Assembly (NCBI GenBank): GCA_030609775.1
Contig: JAUWTD010000009.1
Span: 1 to 33,703 of the forward strand
Reading direction: 5' to 3'
DNA length: 33,703 nt
Source of the DNA: Candidatus Altarchaeota archaeon
Lineage (GTDB): Archaea > Altiarchaeota > Altiarchaeia > IMC4 > QMZM01
Part shown: positions 24,671-31,165 of the stretch, one piece after another
Numbering within the stretch: position 1 is the stretch's first letter
Layout of the letters: each line of letters starts with the position of its first letter
The notes under the pieces: model-generated
Told to the model about the DNA's origin: nothing
The model's database searches: none
The model's input: the letters and a program-made list of their open reading frames with translations, nothing else
Translations under genes and position numbers: made by a program

Positions 24671-24881
24671 CTGAAAACACCCCCTAATCGCGACTTCCCA
24701 GTCTTCTTACTAGGGCAGTTACGGGAATTAGAAGGAATTAGGAGTCTCCTTGTTACGTCAATCATACCAAGAGTAACCCAATTCATACATTAATTCTTCC
24801 TCCAACACCTTACTGCAAAACATCCAGGATCTGCACAATAAAAGCATCCTCGATGCTTTTAGCGTTCTTCAAATTATTCAC
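24664..24881 (-). pseudogene. Decayed N-terminal part of an IS256-family transposase
   Basis: Joined across lesions, the minus strand reads NNLKNAKSIEDAFIVQILDV, then KVLEEELMYELGYSWYD, a stop, RNKETPNS, and RNCPSKKTGKSRLGGVF. This matches the conserved N-terminal region of IS256 (mutator-type) transposases, whose pattern is LEAELxxxLGYxKYD...NKxTxNSRNGxSKKTVxS. Lesions are a frameshift near 24812, a TGA at 24758-24760, and a second frameshift produced by a 10-bp tandem duplication (24724-24733 and 24734-24743). Deleting one copy of that duplication restores TPNSRNCPSKKT. The rest of the transposase, with its DDE residues, is absent; homology stops close to the coiled-coil gene. This remnant fills most of the 322-bp gap between the two flanking genes. 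Confidence 0.7.
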
Positions 24882-24947
24882 CCTTAAAATGCCTTATCTA
24901 CTCCTTTGATACATAATGGTTCCATTTTGCTTAAGCCCCTTATAACC

Positions 24948-24981
24948 TATTTGGAAGTTTCAGCAAAATTATTTATACTAC
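24948..24981. repeat. Direct repeat copy 1 (3' end of the glycosyltransferase gene)
   Basis: 34 bases, running from TATTTGGAAG through CAGCAAAATT to ATACTAC, are repeated at 26615-26649 with one base change and one single-T indel (33 of 35 aligned positions). This copy contains the TAA stop of the glycosyltransferase gene (24973-24975). Confidence 0.92.
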
Positions 24982-26433
24982 GGATATACTGCTAAATTTA
25001 TATATTGCCGAGTAACCTCTGCCTTCAGAACATTCAAAAACCTTTTCTAGATTTTTATCTAGATCTTTTTTAATTTTAATATGCTCTTCGTCGTTTAATG
25101 GCATATCCAAATCTGTAAAAAATACAAAACTATTTTTTTCTGAGTAGTGATTTTTTATTAAATTCTTCAATGATTCATAACTCCAAGGATTAGGATAAAA
25201 CTGTGTGCTTTGCTTTGTATAATAATAAATAATTGAAGATTCATCAGTTATAATTAAGGCATTTTCCTCATTTTCTAAAAACTTACTTCCTTCTAGAAAA
25301 CATTTATGTGTACTGGTATAAGAATTTTTATGGATCGTATAAAATTGAGAGGATAAAGATAACAAAGTGACGATAACAACCATGATTAACACTAATTTTT
25401 CATGTTTCTTTATTTTATCTATAAAATATCCTGAAATTAAGGCAATTGTTGGAACAATTGCTAAAATAAATCTGTCTTCTTTATGGGGCATATAAATTGC
25501 CATTCCTAAGAAAAACGCAAACCAGATTAAAAGCAAGTACATCTCCTTTTTTAAAAAATCTTTTTTATACAAAATATAGATTAATCCAACAACAAAAACA
25601 AAGCCAATTATAGAAAACATCTGCCACCAATAGTCAAAAAAGAAATGCCAAGAATGTGATCCCCCCCAATAAGAAGATGCTTTTGCTCCATGAATAAAAG
25701 CACCTACCGGGTTATTGTATTCAAACATTCCATAAATAAACCAAGGGGTTAGAGTTAGGAAAAAAGTTAGAATTGAATACCATAAAAATTTGTCTTTCAA
25801 AAATTTAAAAGATTTATCTCTTGCTAAAAAATACAAGAGAAAAACAGGCATTATCCATAAAGCAGTATATCTTGATAAAAGGGCTAAAGCCAAAAAAACT
25901 CCGAATAAAACTTTGTATTTTTTATCTCCCTCTTCGTAACCTTTCCAAAAGCTAAAAAAAGTAAGTAATACAAAAAAAGTAAATAAAACACCGGTTAGAA
26001 TTTTTGCACTATAAATTACGTGTAAGGGGATTAATAAAAACAAAATTGCCGAATAAATGGCAACGTTTTTATTAAACATCTTTTTTCCCAACAAATAAAC
26101 TAAACAAACAGATAAAGAACCAACATATACCATAAAAAAATTCACTAAGAAACCTAAATTAAATAGGTAAAGAGACGACAAAAGATAAGGCAATAACGGA
26201 GCTCTAAATCCCATTCTGGGCCAAGCATAAAAATTGTCTCCGCCAGAAGGAATAAAATCACCCCACCCATTGTTCTTTACAGAATAATCCAAAGGATTGT
26301 TGCTTAAATCATAGCCTAAATTTGCATAAACTGTTTCATCCCAAAGTTTTAGAGGAGTGACAAAAACAAAAATCCCCCTAATAATAAAAGCGAGTAGGAA
26401 TAAAGCAATTAAAATTTTAGTTTCCTTTTTCAT
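24973..26433 (-). CDS. GT39-like membrane glycosyltransferase (PMT/ArnT superfamily)
   Basis: 486 residues. The N-terminal membrane helix is followed by PLKLWDETVYANLG, with the Asp-Glu typical of the first extracytoplasmic loop of PMT/ArnT/AglS-like enzymes, then about ten more hydrophobic segments (for example FTFFVLLTFFSFW and GVFLALALLSRYTALWIMP). IYMPHKEDRFILAIVPTIAL is also typical of the family. The soluble C-terminal domain is about 110 residues long. Such enzymes transfer a sugar from a polyprenyl-phosphate carrier on the outer face of the membrane. Codon choice is strongly A/T-biased compared with neighbours, which suggests acquisition. The ATG overlaps the stop of an upstream broken frame (ATGA). 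The gene is bracketed by a direct repeat. Confidence 0.88.
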   Translation of the reverse strand: MKKETKILIALFLLAFIIRGIFVFVTPLKLWDETVYANLGYDLSNNPLDYSVKNNGWGDFIPSGGDNFYAWPRMGFRAPLLPYLLSSLYLFNLGFLVNFFMVYVGSLSVCLVYLLGKKMFNKNVAIYSAILFLLIPLHVIYSAKILTGVLFTFFVLLTFFSFWKGYEEGDKKYKVLFGVFLALALLSRYTALWIMPVFLLYFLARDKSFKFLKDKFLWYSILTFFLTLTPWFIYGMFEYNNPVGAFIHGAKASSYWGGSHSWHFFFDYWWQMFSIIGFVFVVGLIYILYKKDFLKKEMYLLLIWFAFFLGMAIYMPHKEDRFILAIVPTIALISGYFIDKIKKHEKLVLIMVVIVTLLSLSSQFYTIHKNSYTSTHKCFLEGSKFLENEENALIITDESSIIYYYTKQSTQFYPNPWSYESLKNLIKNHYSEKNSFVFFTDLDMPLNDEEHIKIKKDLDKNLEKVFECSEGRGYSAIYKFSSISVV

Positions 26434-26549
26434 CTTCTAAAACCTCTTTTATTGTTTTTTACTTCAACGCCTTCATTATTTATACATTCTAAGACTTCTT
26501 TAAACTTTTGTTCTAGGAAAAAATCCCATAGAGTTTTTCTTCTCCAATA
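26430..26549 (-). pseudogene. Start-less 3' tail of an unknown gene before the glycosyltransferase
   Basis: A 39-codon frame on the minus strand ends in a TGA that overlaps the glycosyltransferase ATG as ATGA. It contains LEQKFKEVLECINNEGVEV, a protein-like amphipathic stretch, but has no ATG, GTG or TTG, and a stop closes it upstream. Short protein-like pieces continue in another frame further up (GEEKLYGIF). I read it as the C-terminal remnant of a gene once translationally coupled to the glycosyltransferase. The family is not recognised. Confidence 0.45.
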
Positions 26550-26603
26550 TTATGAAAATGAGGCTATTAGAGTAACTCAATTTTATGAGGAGGATAAGGG
26601 ACC

Positions 26604-26622
26604 TCCAAATAGATTATTTGGA
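26604..26622. repeat. 8-bp inverted repeat at the edge of direct repeat copy 2
   Basis: TCCAAATA (26604-26611), a 3-base spacer and TATTTGGA (26615-26622) form a perfect palindrome whose right arm starts direct repeat copy 2. Copy 1 keeps the right arm but lacks the left arm. It could be a terminator hairpin for the PLD gene or a recombination-site arm. Confidence 0.6.
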
Positions 26623-26649
26623 AGTTTTCAGCAAAATTATTTACACTAC
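26615..26649. repeat. Direct repeat copy 2 (3' end of the PLD nuclease gene)
   Basis: 35 bases matching 24948-24981. This copy contains the TAG stop of the PLD gene (26646-26648), so both repeat copies sit across the 3' ends of genes pointing the same way. The interval between them holds the glycosyltransferase gene and the broken gene tail. Confidence 0.92.
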
Positions 26650-27221
26650 CCTATTCTCTCCACCCATAATTCCAGAAAATATTTTTCAAAATAATCTGCC
26701 ACATGCCCTGAAACAATAAGAACATTAGCCTCATTGTTCCGATCCAAGCCATAGTAGCTGAAGTTCGTCGATCCGAGGACAACAACCTCTCCATCGATTA
26801 TGATCAACTTCGCGTGAGTTGTCACATCCTTGCCGTCATATCTGATAGGTACACCCTTATCTCTCAAATATTCGAATGCATTATTCTCCTTAGAATATTC
26901 ATCCACAATTATGCGGACATCAACACCTCGCCTATGAGCATCTAACAGAGCCTCAACAAGAGTGTTTTGGTTGCTTTCAGGATACTTCAAATAATATTTT
27001 AGTTCAAATGATGCTATGTGAATAGACTCCTGAGCCCCCTGTAATGCATCATAGACCACTGGAAAATATCCTCGATCAGATAAGGGAACTACAGATGCCT
27101 GATCAATGCAAAGGGTTTGGGGACACACATCATCCTCTGCGAAATGAACTACTTCAACACCCAGAACAACCCCAAAAAAAATCCCTAAAAGGAATACATA
27201 CCAAATCTTTGCTTGCTTCAT
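26646..27221 (-). CDS. Membrane-anchored phospholipase D-like nuclease
   Basis: 191 residues from the ATG at 27221. A longer frame to 27305 is rejected because its extra residues are AT-rich noise upstream of the signal anchor. Residues about 5-25 (IWYVFLLGIFFGVVLGVEVV) form a signal anchor or signal peptide. A Cys pair (CPQTLC) follows, consistent with an exported domain. The domain has SFELKYYL, RGVDVRIIVDEYS and a single HKD motif, HAKLIIIDGEVVVLGSTNFS. One HKD per chain is the arrangement of Nuc-type PLD nucleases, which dimerise to form the active site. The likely role is extracytoplasmic nuclease or phosphodiesterase. The start codon lies in a palindrome. Confidence 0.87.
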   Translation of the reverse strand: MKQAKIWYVFLLGIFFGVVLGVEVVHFAEDDVCPQTLCIDQASVVPLSDRGYFPVVYDALQGAQESIHIASFELKYYLKYPESNQNTLVEALLDAHRRGVDVRIIVDEYSKENNAFEYLRDKGVPIRYDGKDVTTHAKLIIIDGEVVVLGSTNFSYYGLDRNNEANVLIVSGHVADYFEKYFLELWVERIG

Positions 27222-27250
27222 ATTGAAGCAATTATTAGATATTATTAGAT
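27213..27250. promoter_or_regulatory. Palindrome over the PLD start codon plus a tandem 10-bp repeat
   Basis: TTGCTTCA (27213-27220), TAT, and TGAAGCAA (27224-27231) form a perfect inverted repeat that contains the PLD ATG (27219-27221). Directly beside it ATTATTAGAT occurs twice in tandem (27231-27240 and 27241-27250), between the PLD and 91-aa genes. The arrangement could be an operator or an mRNA hairpin hiding the start codon. Confidence 0.55.
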
Positions 27251-27272
27251 AAGAAACCAAAATAAGGTAATT

Positions 27273-27548
27273 ATGGAAAGGAAAGATCCAATAATAAGGG
27301 AACACCTTACATCAGGTAAAAGTATGCAATGGCATCTGGACCAGATGAAGTCACATGTAGAGGAGATAAGGGAGCTATATGAGGCAGGTGATGAACCCTA
27401 TAAAGGAAACAAGACGTGTAGAGACCATGCAAGAGTTGAAGGCTATGATCTCATAGTTTTGACGGCTGAAGCCTTTGATATGCCAGAGATATTAGAGCAG
27501 ATCCCCGAAGGGATAAAAGATAGGTTCAGGAAAAAAAGATTAAAATAA
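27273..27548 (+). CDS. Unknown 91-residue protein
   Basis: 91 residues. AAGGT lies four bases before the ATG, and the frame is clean and charged. It is predicted soluble and mostly helical: SMQWHLDQMKSHVEEIRELY, a loop with a single Cys (NKTCRDHARVEGYD), then a hydrophobic LIVLTAEAFDMPEI and a basic tail RFRKKRLK. I do not recognise the family. It is divergent from the PLD gene across 51 bp holding repeats, and its last nine bases overlap the end of the convergent nitroreductase gene. Confidence 0.7.
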   Translation: MERKDPIIREHLTSGKSMQWHLDQMKSHVEEIRELYEAGDEPYKGNKTCRDHARVEGYDLIVLTAEAFDMPEILEQIPEGIKDRFRKKRLK

Positions 27549-28034
27549 TAGATCTTTTACCGGCTTCCTCTCAGGTATTTTACCCTCTTCTGCCCGATGA
27601 CCTATTGCAACAACAGCCATAAGCTCAAAACCGTGAGGTATGTTAAATAATCGAGAAAACAGTTCCTTATTTTTTAGGATTTCACCCAGCCACACCGCAC
27701 CAAGCCCTATAGAATGCGCTTCGAGTAACATATTCTGGATGCATGCACCAATTGCAAGCAAATCCTTTGTCTGATCATAGGCTGCTGACTCATCCGAAAA
27801 GACTGCGATGTTAACAGATGCATCACGAATTATTCTGCCGTAGTGTGTAAGTTTCGCTGCCTCCTCCTTTACCTCATCCTCCCTAAAAACTAGAAACCGC
27901 CAAGGCTGATTATTGAGTCCGGACGGAGCCCACCTCCCCGCCTCAAGAATCCGCATAAGATCCACGTCACCTACATCCACCGACGAAAATTTGCGAATAC
28001 TGCGCCTACTCTTTATTGTCTCCAACAGATCCAT
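27540..28034 (-). CDS. Nitroreductase-family flavoprotein
   Basis: 164 residues from the ATG at 28034. The upstream extension in the same frame would lie even further inside the preceding gene. Family marks are IKSRRSIRKF at the N-terminus (FMN phosphate site), APSGLNNQPWRFLVF, AIGACIQNMLLEAHSIGLGA and VWLGEI, plus the C-terminal basic KIPERKPVKDLLF. It is probably an FMN-dependent NAD(P)H oxidoreductase; the substrate is unknown. It overlaps the 3' end of the winged-helix gene by 29 nt, so it is the last gene of a three-gene operon. Confidence 0.9.
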   Translation of the reverse strand: MDLLETIKSRRSIRKFSSVDVGDVDLMRILEAGRWAPSGLNNQPWRFLVFREDEVKEEAAKLTHYGRIIRDASVNIAVFSDESAAYDQTKDLLAIGACIQNMLLEAHSIGLGAVWLGEILKNKELFSRLFNIPHGFELMAVVAIGHRAEEGKIPERKPVKDLLF

Positions 28035-29385
28035 GATAAGATGAAGAAGAAACAAATGTTAAGGGTTTGGTTCCCATCTTCCGGATAACCCCCGCCTTAA
28101 CCATAGTTGTTAAGGTATTGCGCAGATGATACTCAAAAACATTGAACTCATCCATTAACTCAGACACAGTCTTAGGTATATTTAAAGCCTCCGATAAAGT
28201 CCTCTCAAAATATATCTTAGACAGCTTCCCGCGTATAGGTATCTTAACACCGGTTCTTTTCTCTAACATATGGAATCTACTAAGCAAACCCTGCCAATTG
28301 AAATACGGATCCGTCTGCAACCTAACATATTTCGTAAACAACCTATCCCAGCATAATTTCTCATTAAGTAATAGATGCTCACAACCAAAAATGTCTCCGC
28401 ATTTATTTGAAAGAGATTTAGAGAAAAACATATCATCATGCGAAGAATAGGTTACCTCTTCAACTCCAACACCTATTCCATCATCCATTAAACCAATAAC
28501 CTGGGTCTGCAGATCCATCCACGAATCAACAACATCAAAACGCAGAGCCAACTCATCAATACAAAACATATCCATCTGCGCATTATTTTTCATATAAAAC
28601 TCGCAGACTAAAGAAAACAAATCTTCATTCTCAGAACACCTTAAGGAATGGATAAAGATCTCTTCGACTGTTAACTCCTTTCCCGGAACATGATAATAAG
28701 AATAATCCGGCGAATAATTGACGTTGAAGTCAACAAACCTTGAAAACGCCGTCAACGAACCATTAACACAATTCCTGCTCTTAAACAGCCCCCCCTCATG
28801 TGAAGACCATATCTGAACAATATCTGAAACCTGCTCTTTTTGCTCTCTTGCGGCCTTTAAAAATCCTATGAGATTAGATCTATCCTCTTTTACCCTGAAA
28901 CATCGGTTATCTTGCTCTACCAGAGGACTAAGCTCTTTTAGATATTTGTAGACAGATGGAATAGAAATATTTCTATGGGCTGCAATCTGCTCTATACTCT
29001 TCCAATCGAGAAGAGATTGCAGAATGAAAAAACGTTCACCTATAAGTGCCTCAAAATTAAAGCCCTCATGCTGCAGATGATAAAAGAATTCAGTAAACTC
29101 ATTCTTCTTTAACTCAATAGAGTTTTTTTTCTCCTCAACCAACGAAAAATGCTTCAGTTTTCTTAGGGAGAGATACACCGAAACCCTTGACTTCCTTATA
29201 TCTTCCCTAAGATCCCTAAGATTTCTCCTGTCGTGTATAAGAAGAGCCTGGATAATAGAGACATCGGTCATATTGAATATAAACTCCTCTGGCACACCCT
29301 CAGCATCCACATTTATCTTTACACCCTCGTCCCTGTTTTCCTCAATAGCGGCCTTTAGTATATGCCAATCGTTCATAGACTCCAT
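28006..29385 (-). CDS. Large protein with several winged-helix segments
   Basis: 459 residues from the ATG at 29385, which lies one base after the stop of the MEMO-AMMECR1 gene (TAAGATG), so the two are coupled. At least three helix-turn-helix-like stretches are visible. Near the N-terminus is IIQALLIHDRRNLRDLREDI with RVSVYLSLRKLKHFSLVEEK. A second is DWKSIEQIAAHRNISIPSVY with KYLKELSPLVE. The third, at the C-terminus, is NIPKTVSELMDEFNVFEYHL with MVKAGVIRKMG. The middle part (about 190-390) has no motif I know. It is probably an archaeal transcription regulator. The target and signal are unknown. Confidence 0.8.
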   Translation of the reverse strand: MESMNDWHILKAAIEENRDEGVKINVDAEGVPEEFIFNMTDVSIIQALLIHDRRNLRDLREDIRKSRVSVYLSLRKLKHFSLVEEKKNSIELKKNEFTEFFYHLQHEGFNFEALIGERFFILQSLLDWKSIEQIAAHRNISIPSVYKYLKELSPLVEQDNRCFRVKEDRSNLIGFLKAAREQKEQVSDIVQIWSSHEGGLFKSRNCVNGSLTAFSRFVDFNVNYSPDYSYYHVPGKELTVEEIFIHSLRCSENEDLFSLVCEFYMKNNAQMDMFCIDELALRFDVVDSWMDLQTQVIGLMDDGIGVGVEEVTYSSHDDMFFSKSLSNKCGDIFGCEHLLLNEKLCWDRLFTKYVRLQTDPYFNWQGLLSRFHMLEKRTGVKIPIRGKLSKIYFERTLSEALNIPKTVSELMDEFNVFEYHLRNTLTTMVKAGVIRKMGTKPLTFVSSSSYHGSVGDNKE

Positions 29386-29386
29386 C

Positions 29387-30778
29387 TTATCTGAAATCAC
29401 CCTCCTTAAATGCAACAACCTGATACTTATAAATCCTAGCCTCCGGTTCCCTCCAGCAATCTCCGGATAGACCTGCCTTCATACATAGACTCGACAGAAA
29501 CTCCTCTTTTCCAGGAAGCGTCTCCCATACCTGAGGAAGATAGGTTGCACTCCGGCCACCACATTCGAGTATTATGCCATCAGATCCTGGCCGGATTTTC
29601 TCAAGATACGCTTCAGGCGAATCTGCAACAACTAACTCAGGAACAGTTAAAACAGAAACCTCAATTTCTATATCAGCTAGTTCACTTACATCAACTGGCT
29701 TAAAACGGGGATCATGGAATGCCGCATTTATAGCATTATCCCTAACATCAATATAAAGAGGCTGCATGCCTTCAAGATGACCTATACAACCCCTAAGCTG
29801 CCCGTTTTTTTCAAGTGTTACGAAAACGCCTTTATTCTCCTTTAACATAGGATCATTTGTCTGAGGCTCAAGTCGTTTCCCTTCCCGCACATAAAGTTTG
29901 ATGGCATCTCTTGCCAGCTTCAAAAGATACCTTCCCTGATCAGAGCTCAACGCCTCCCTTTTGTTAGCTTCATAGAATGCAAATGCAGCATAACCTACTA
30001 CACCGGAGGTGTCACCAGTATCGCCAATAACATCACCTGAATTCATATACTTTAGAAGCCGGTTAAACCAATTCAGTTTCTGAGCAATCTTCATTGTCAC
30101 AAGAACAGGGAAATAACCACACATCTCACACCCTGCAGCCTGCTCTATATTTAAAGACAATATGGAATCAATACACTGGTTATCAAGTGAAACAGCCTCA
30201 TTATAAGGATGAAAATGCGAAAGATCAGTGCTTGCAACAAGCAGGGTGCTTTCATCCATATGCTGTATGATAAGATCAGAGAATTCATCAATATCAGACC
30301 TAGACAATTCCCCAACAAGTAGGGGAACAACCTCAAAATCAGTTAACATATACTGAAGAAAAGGTATTTCTATTTCGGCTGCATGCTCTTTTAAATGAGC
30401 TTCAGATACATTAGAAACCAAAGAAGAGCTCTTTCTTATTTTCTCTGCCACACAAGAAACCTTAACCTCACCTAAAGGAGTCGCATAATGAGTATGATTA
30501 GAAACCGACACACCCTTAAGAGGATACTGATGCGAAGGCGCAAGGATTATAACGGTTTTATAGATTCCACCTTCAAGCTGCCTGAAAGCATTCGCTGCAA
30601 CCTCGCCCGAGTAGGCATACCCTGCATGAGGCGCAATCAACGCCTTCACCTCACCAGATTCTTGCTTTTCTGTTTTAGCGAAAAAAGCTTCAAGCTGCTG
30701 CAAAAGAGCATCCGCTGAACCAGGATACCAGCTACCAGCCACAACAGACTTACGCACATATTTTTTTATTGATACCAT
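29387..30778 (-). CDS. MEMO-AMMECR1 fusion (AmmeMemoRadiSam system B and A in one chain)
   Basis: 463 residues. Residues about 10-265 are a MEMO domain: AGSWYPGSADALLQQLEAFF, IAPHAGYAYSGEVAANAF, ILAPSHQYPLKGVSV, ASTDLSHFHPY and CEMCGYFPV. The two His and the Cys correspond to the metal site of MEMO1. Residues about 275-455 are an AMMECR1 domain with KNKGVFVTLEKNGQLRGCIG-type residues, DPRFKPVDVSELADIEIEVS and ECGGRSATYLPQVWE. In many archaea and bacteria these are separate genes next to a radical-SAM gene. No radical-SAM gene is here. GGAGG lies six bases before the ATG. The biochemical function is not established. Confidence 0.93.
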   Translation of the reverse strand: MVSIKKYVRKSVVAGSWYPGSADALLQQLEAFFAKTEKQESGEVKALIAPHAGYAYSGEVAANAFRQLEGGIYKTVIILAPSHQYPLKGVSVSNHTHYATPLGEVKVSCVAEKIRKSSSLVSNVSEAHLKEHAAEIEIPFLQYMLTDFEVVPLLVGELSRSDIDEFSDLIIQHMDESTLLVASTDLSHFHPYNEAVSLDNQCIDSILSLNIEQAAGCEMCGYFPVLVTMKIAQKLNWFNRLLKYMNSGDVIGDTGDTSGVVGYAAFAFYEANKREALSSDQGRYLLKLARDAIKLYVREGKRLEPQTNDPMLKENKGVFVTLEKNGQLRGCIGHLEGMQPLYIDVRDNAINAAFHDPRFKPVDVSELADIEIEVSVLTVPELVVADSPEAYLEKIRPGSDGIILECGGRSATYLPQVWETLPGKEEFLSSLCMKAGLSGDCWREPEARIYKYQVVAFKEGDFR

Positions 30779-30880
30779 TCACCCCCTCCAACATAAATCA
30801 ATACAAACAAAAAAAAAGTACAATTAAAGATAATAACAAAGATCAATAAAATACAGCCACACCCTATACCCCCATCCAAA

Positions 30881-30900
30881 TTTCCGTTAATTTCCGTTAT
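30881..30900. promoter_or_regulatory. Tandem 10-bp repeat before the 75-aa gene and tyrA
   Basis: TTTCCGTTAA and TTTCCGTTAT lie in tandem, 54 to 35 bases before the ATG at 30935, directly upstream of TATA-like stretches (TTATAATC and CAATATAAG). One helical turn of spacing would suit a dimeric activator or repressor. Confidence 0.45.
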
Positions 30901-30934
30901 AATCTCTATATCCAATATAAGTGAGGGGTGGTGG

Positions 30935-31162
30935 ATGAGAAAAACAAAAATCGATGACATGATAGATGACATGGATGCTGAAGGCTTAGTGAAGGTCTTA
31001 ATTAATCCTGAAGAGGGGATCATATACAAAGGAACAAAAAACAAGCCATTCATCCAGATTCTTTACAATGGATGCTGGTTCATCCAGAAGAATGCCTCAA
31101 CTGCTAAAGGATTAGGGGAAGATAAACTTGATTTGCTTAGCCAAACCCTTAAGAAAAAATAG
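30935..31162 (+). CDS. Unknown 75-residue protein upstream of tyrA
   Basis: 75 residues with a strong ribosome site (GAGGGGTG four bases before the ATG). It begins acidic (TKIDDMIDDMDAEGLVKVLI), then INPEEGIIYKGTKNKPFIQI, NGCWFIQKN and a Lys-rich C-terminus ending LLSQTLKKK. It reads as a small beta-rich soluble domain. The family is not recognised. Only three bases separate its stop from the tyrA ATG, so the two are co-transcribed and probably coupled, which hints at a link to aromatic amino acid synthesis but does not prove one. Confidence 0.75.
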   Translation: MRKTKIDDMIDDMDAEGLVKVLINPEEGIIYKGTKNKPFIQILYNGCWFIQKNASTAKGLGEDKLDLLSQTLKKK

Positions 31163-31165
31163 ATA

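Noticed and set aside
24839-24861. Perfect 10-bp hairpin with a 3-base loop
   Set aside because: It looks like a terminator, but it lies inside the transposase remnant (encoding KSIEDAF) and has only four T after the stem, so it may be chance. Termination of the glycosyltransferase transcript here remains possible.
24948-26649. Direct repeats read as ends of a composite transposon
   Set aside because: No transposase lies between them, the copies are not inverted, and 34 bp is far longer than the 8-9 bp target duplication expected of IS256 elements.
26452-26694. Plus-strand 80-residue frame upstream of the glycosyltransferase
   Set aside because: No ribosome site, and it runs through direct repeat copy 2 and into the PLD gene end; the minus-strand gene tail explains the region better.
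27222-27305. 28-residue N-terminal extension of the PLD nuclease
   Set aside because: It would place an additional hydrophobic stretch before the signal anchor and would overlap the divergent 91-aa gene; the ATG at 27221 directly precedes the anchor.
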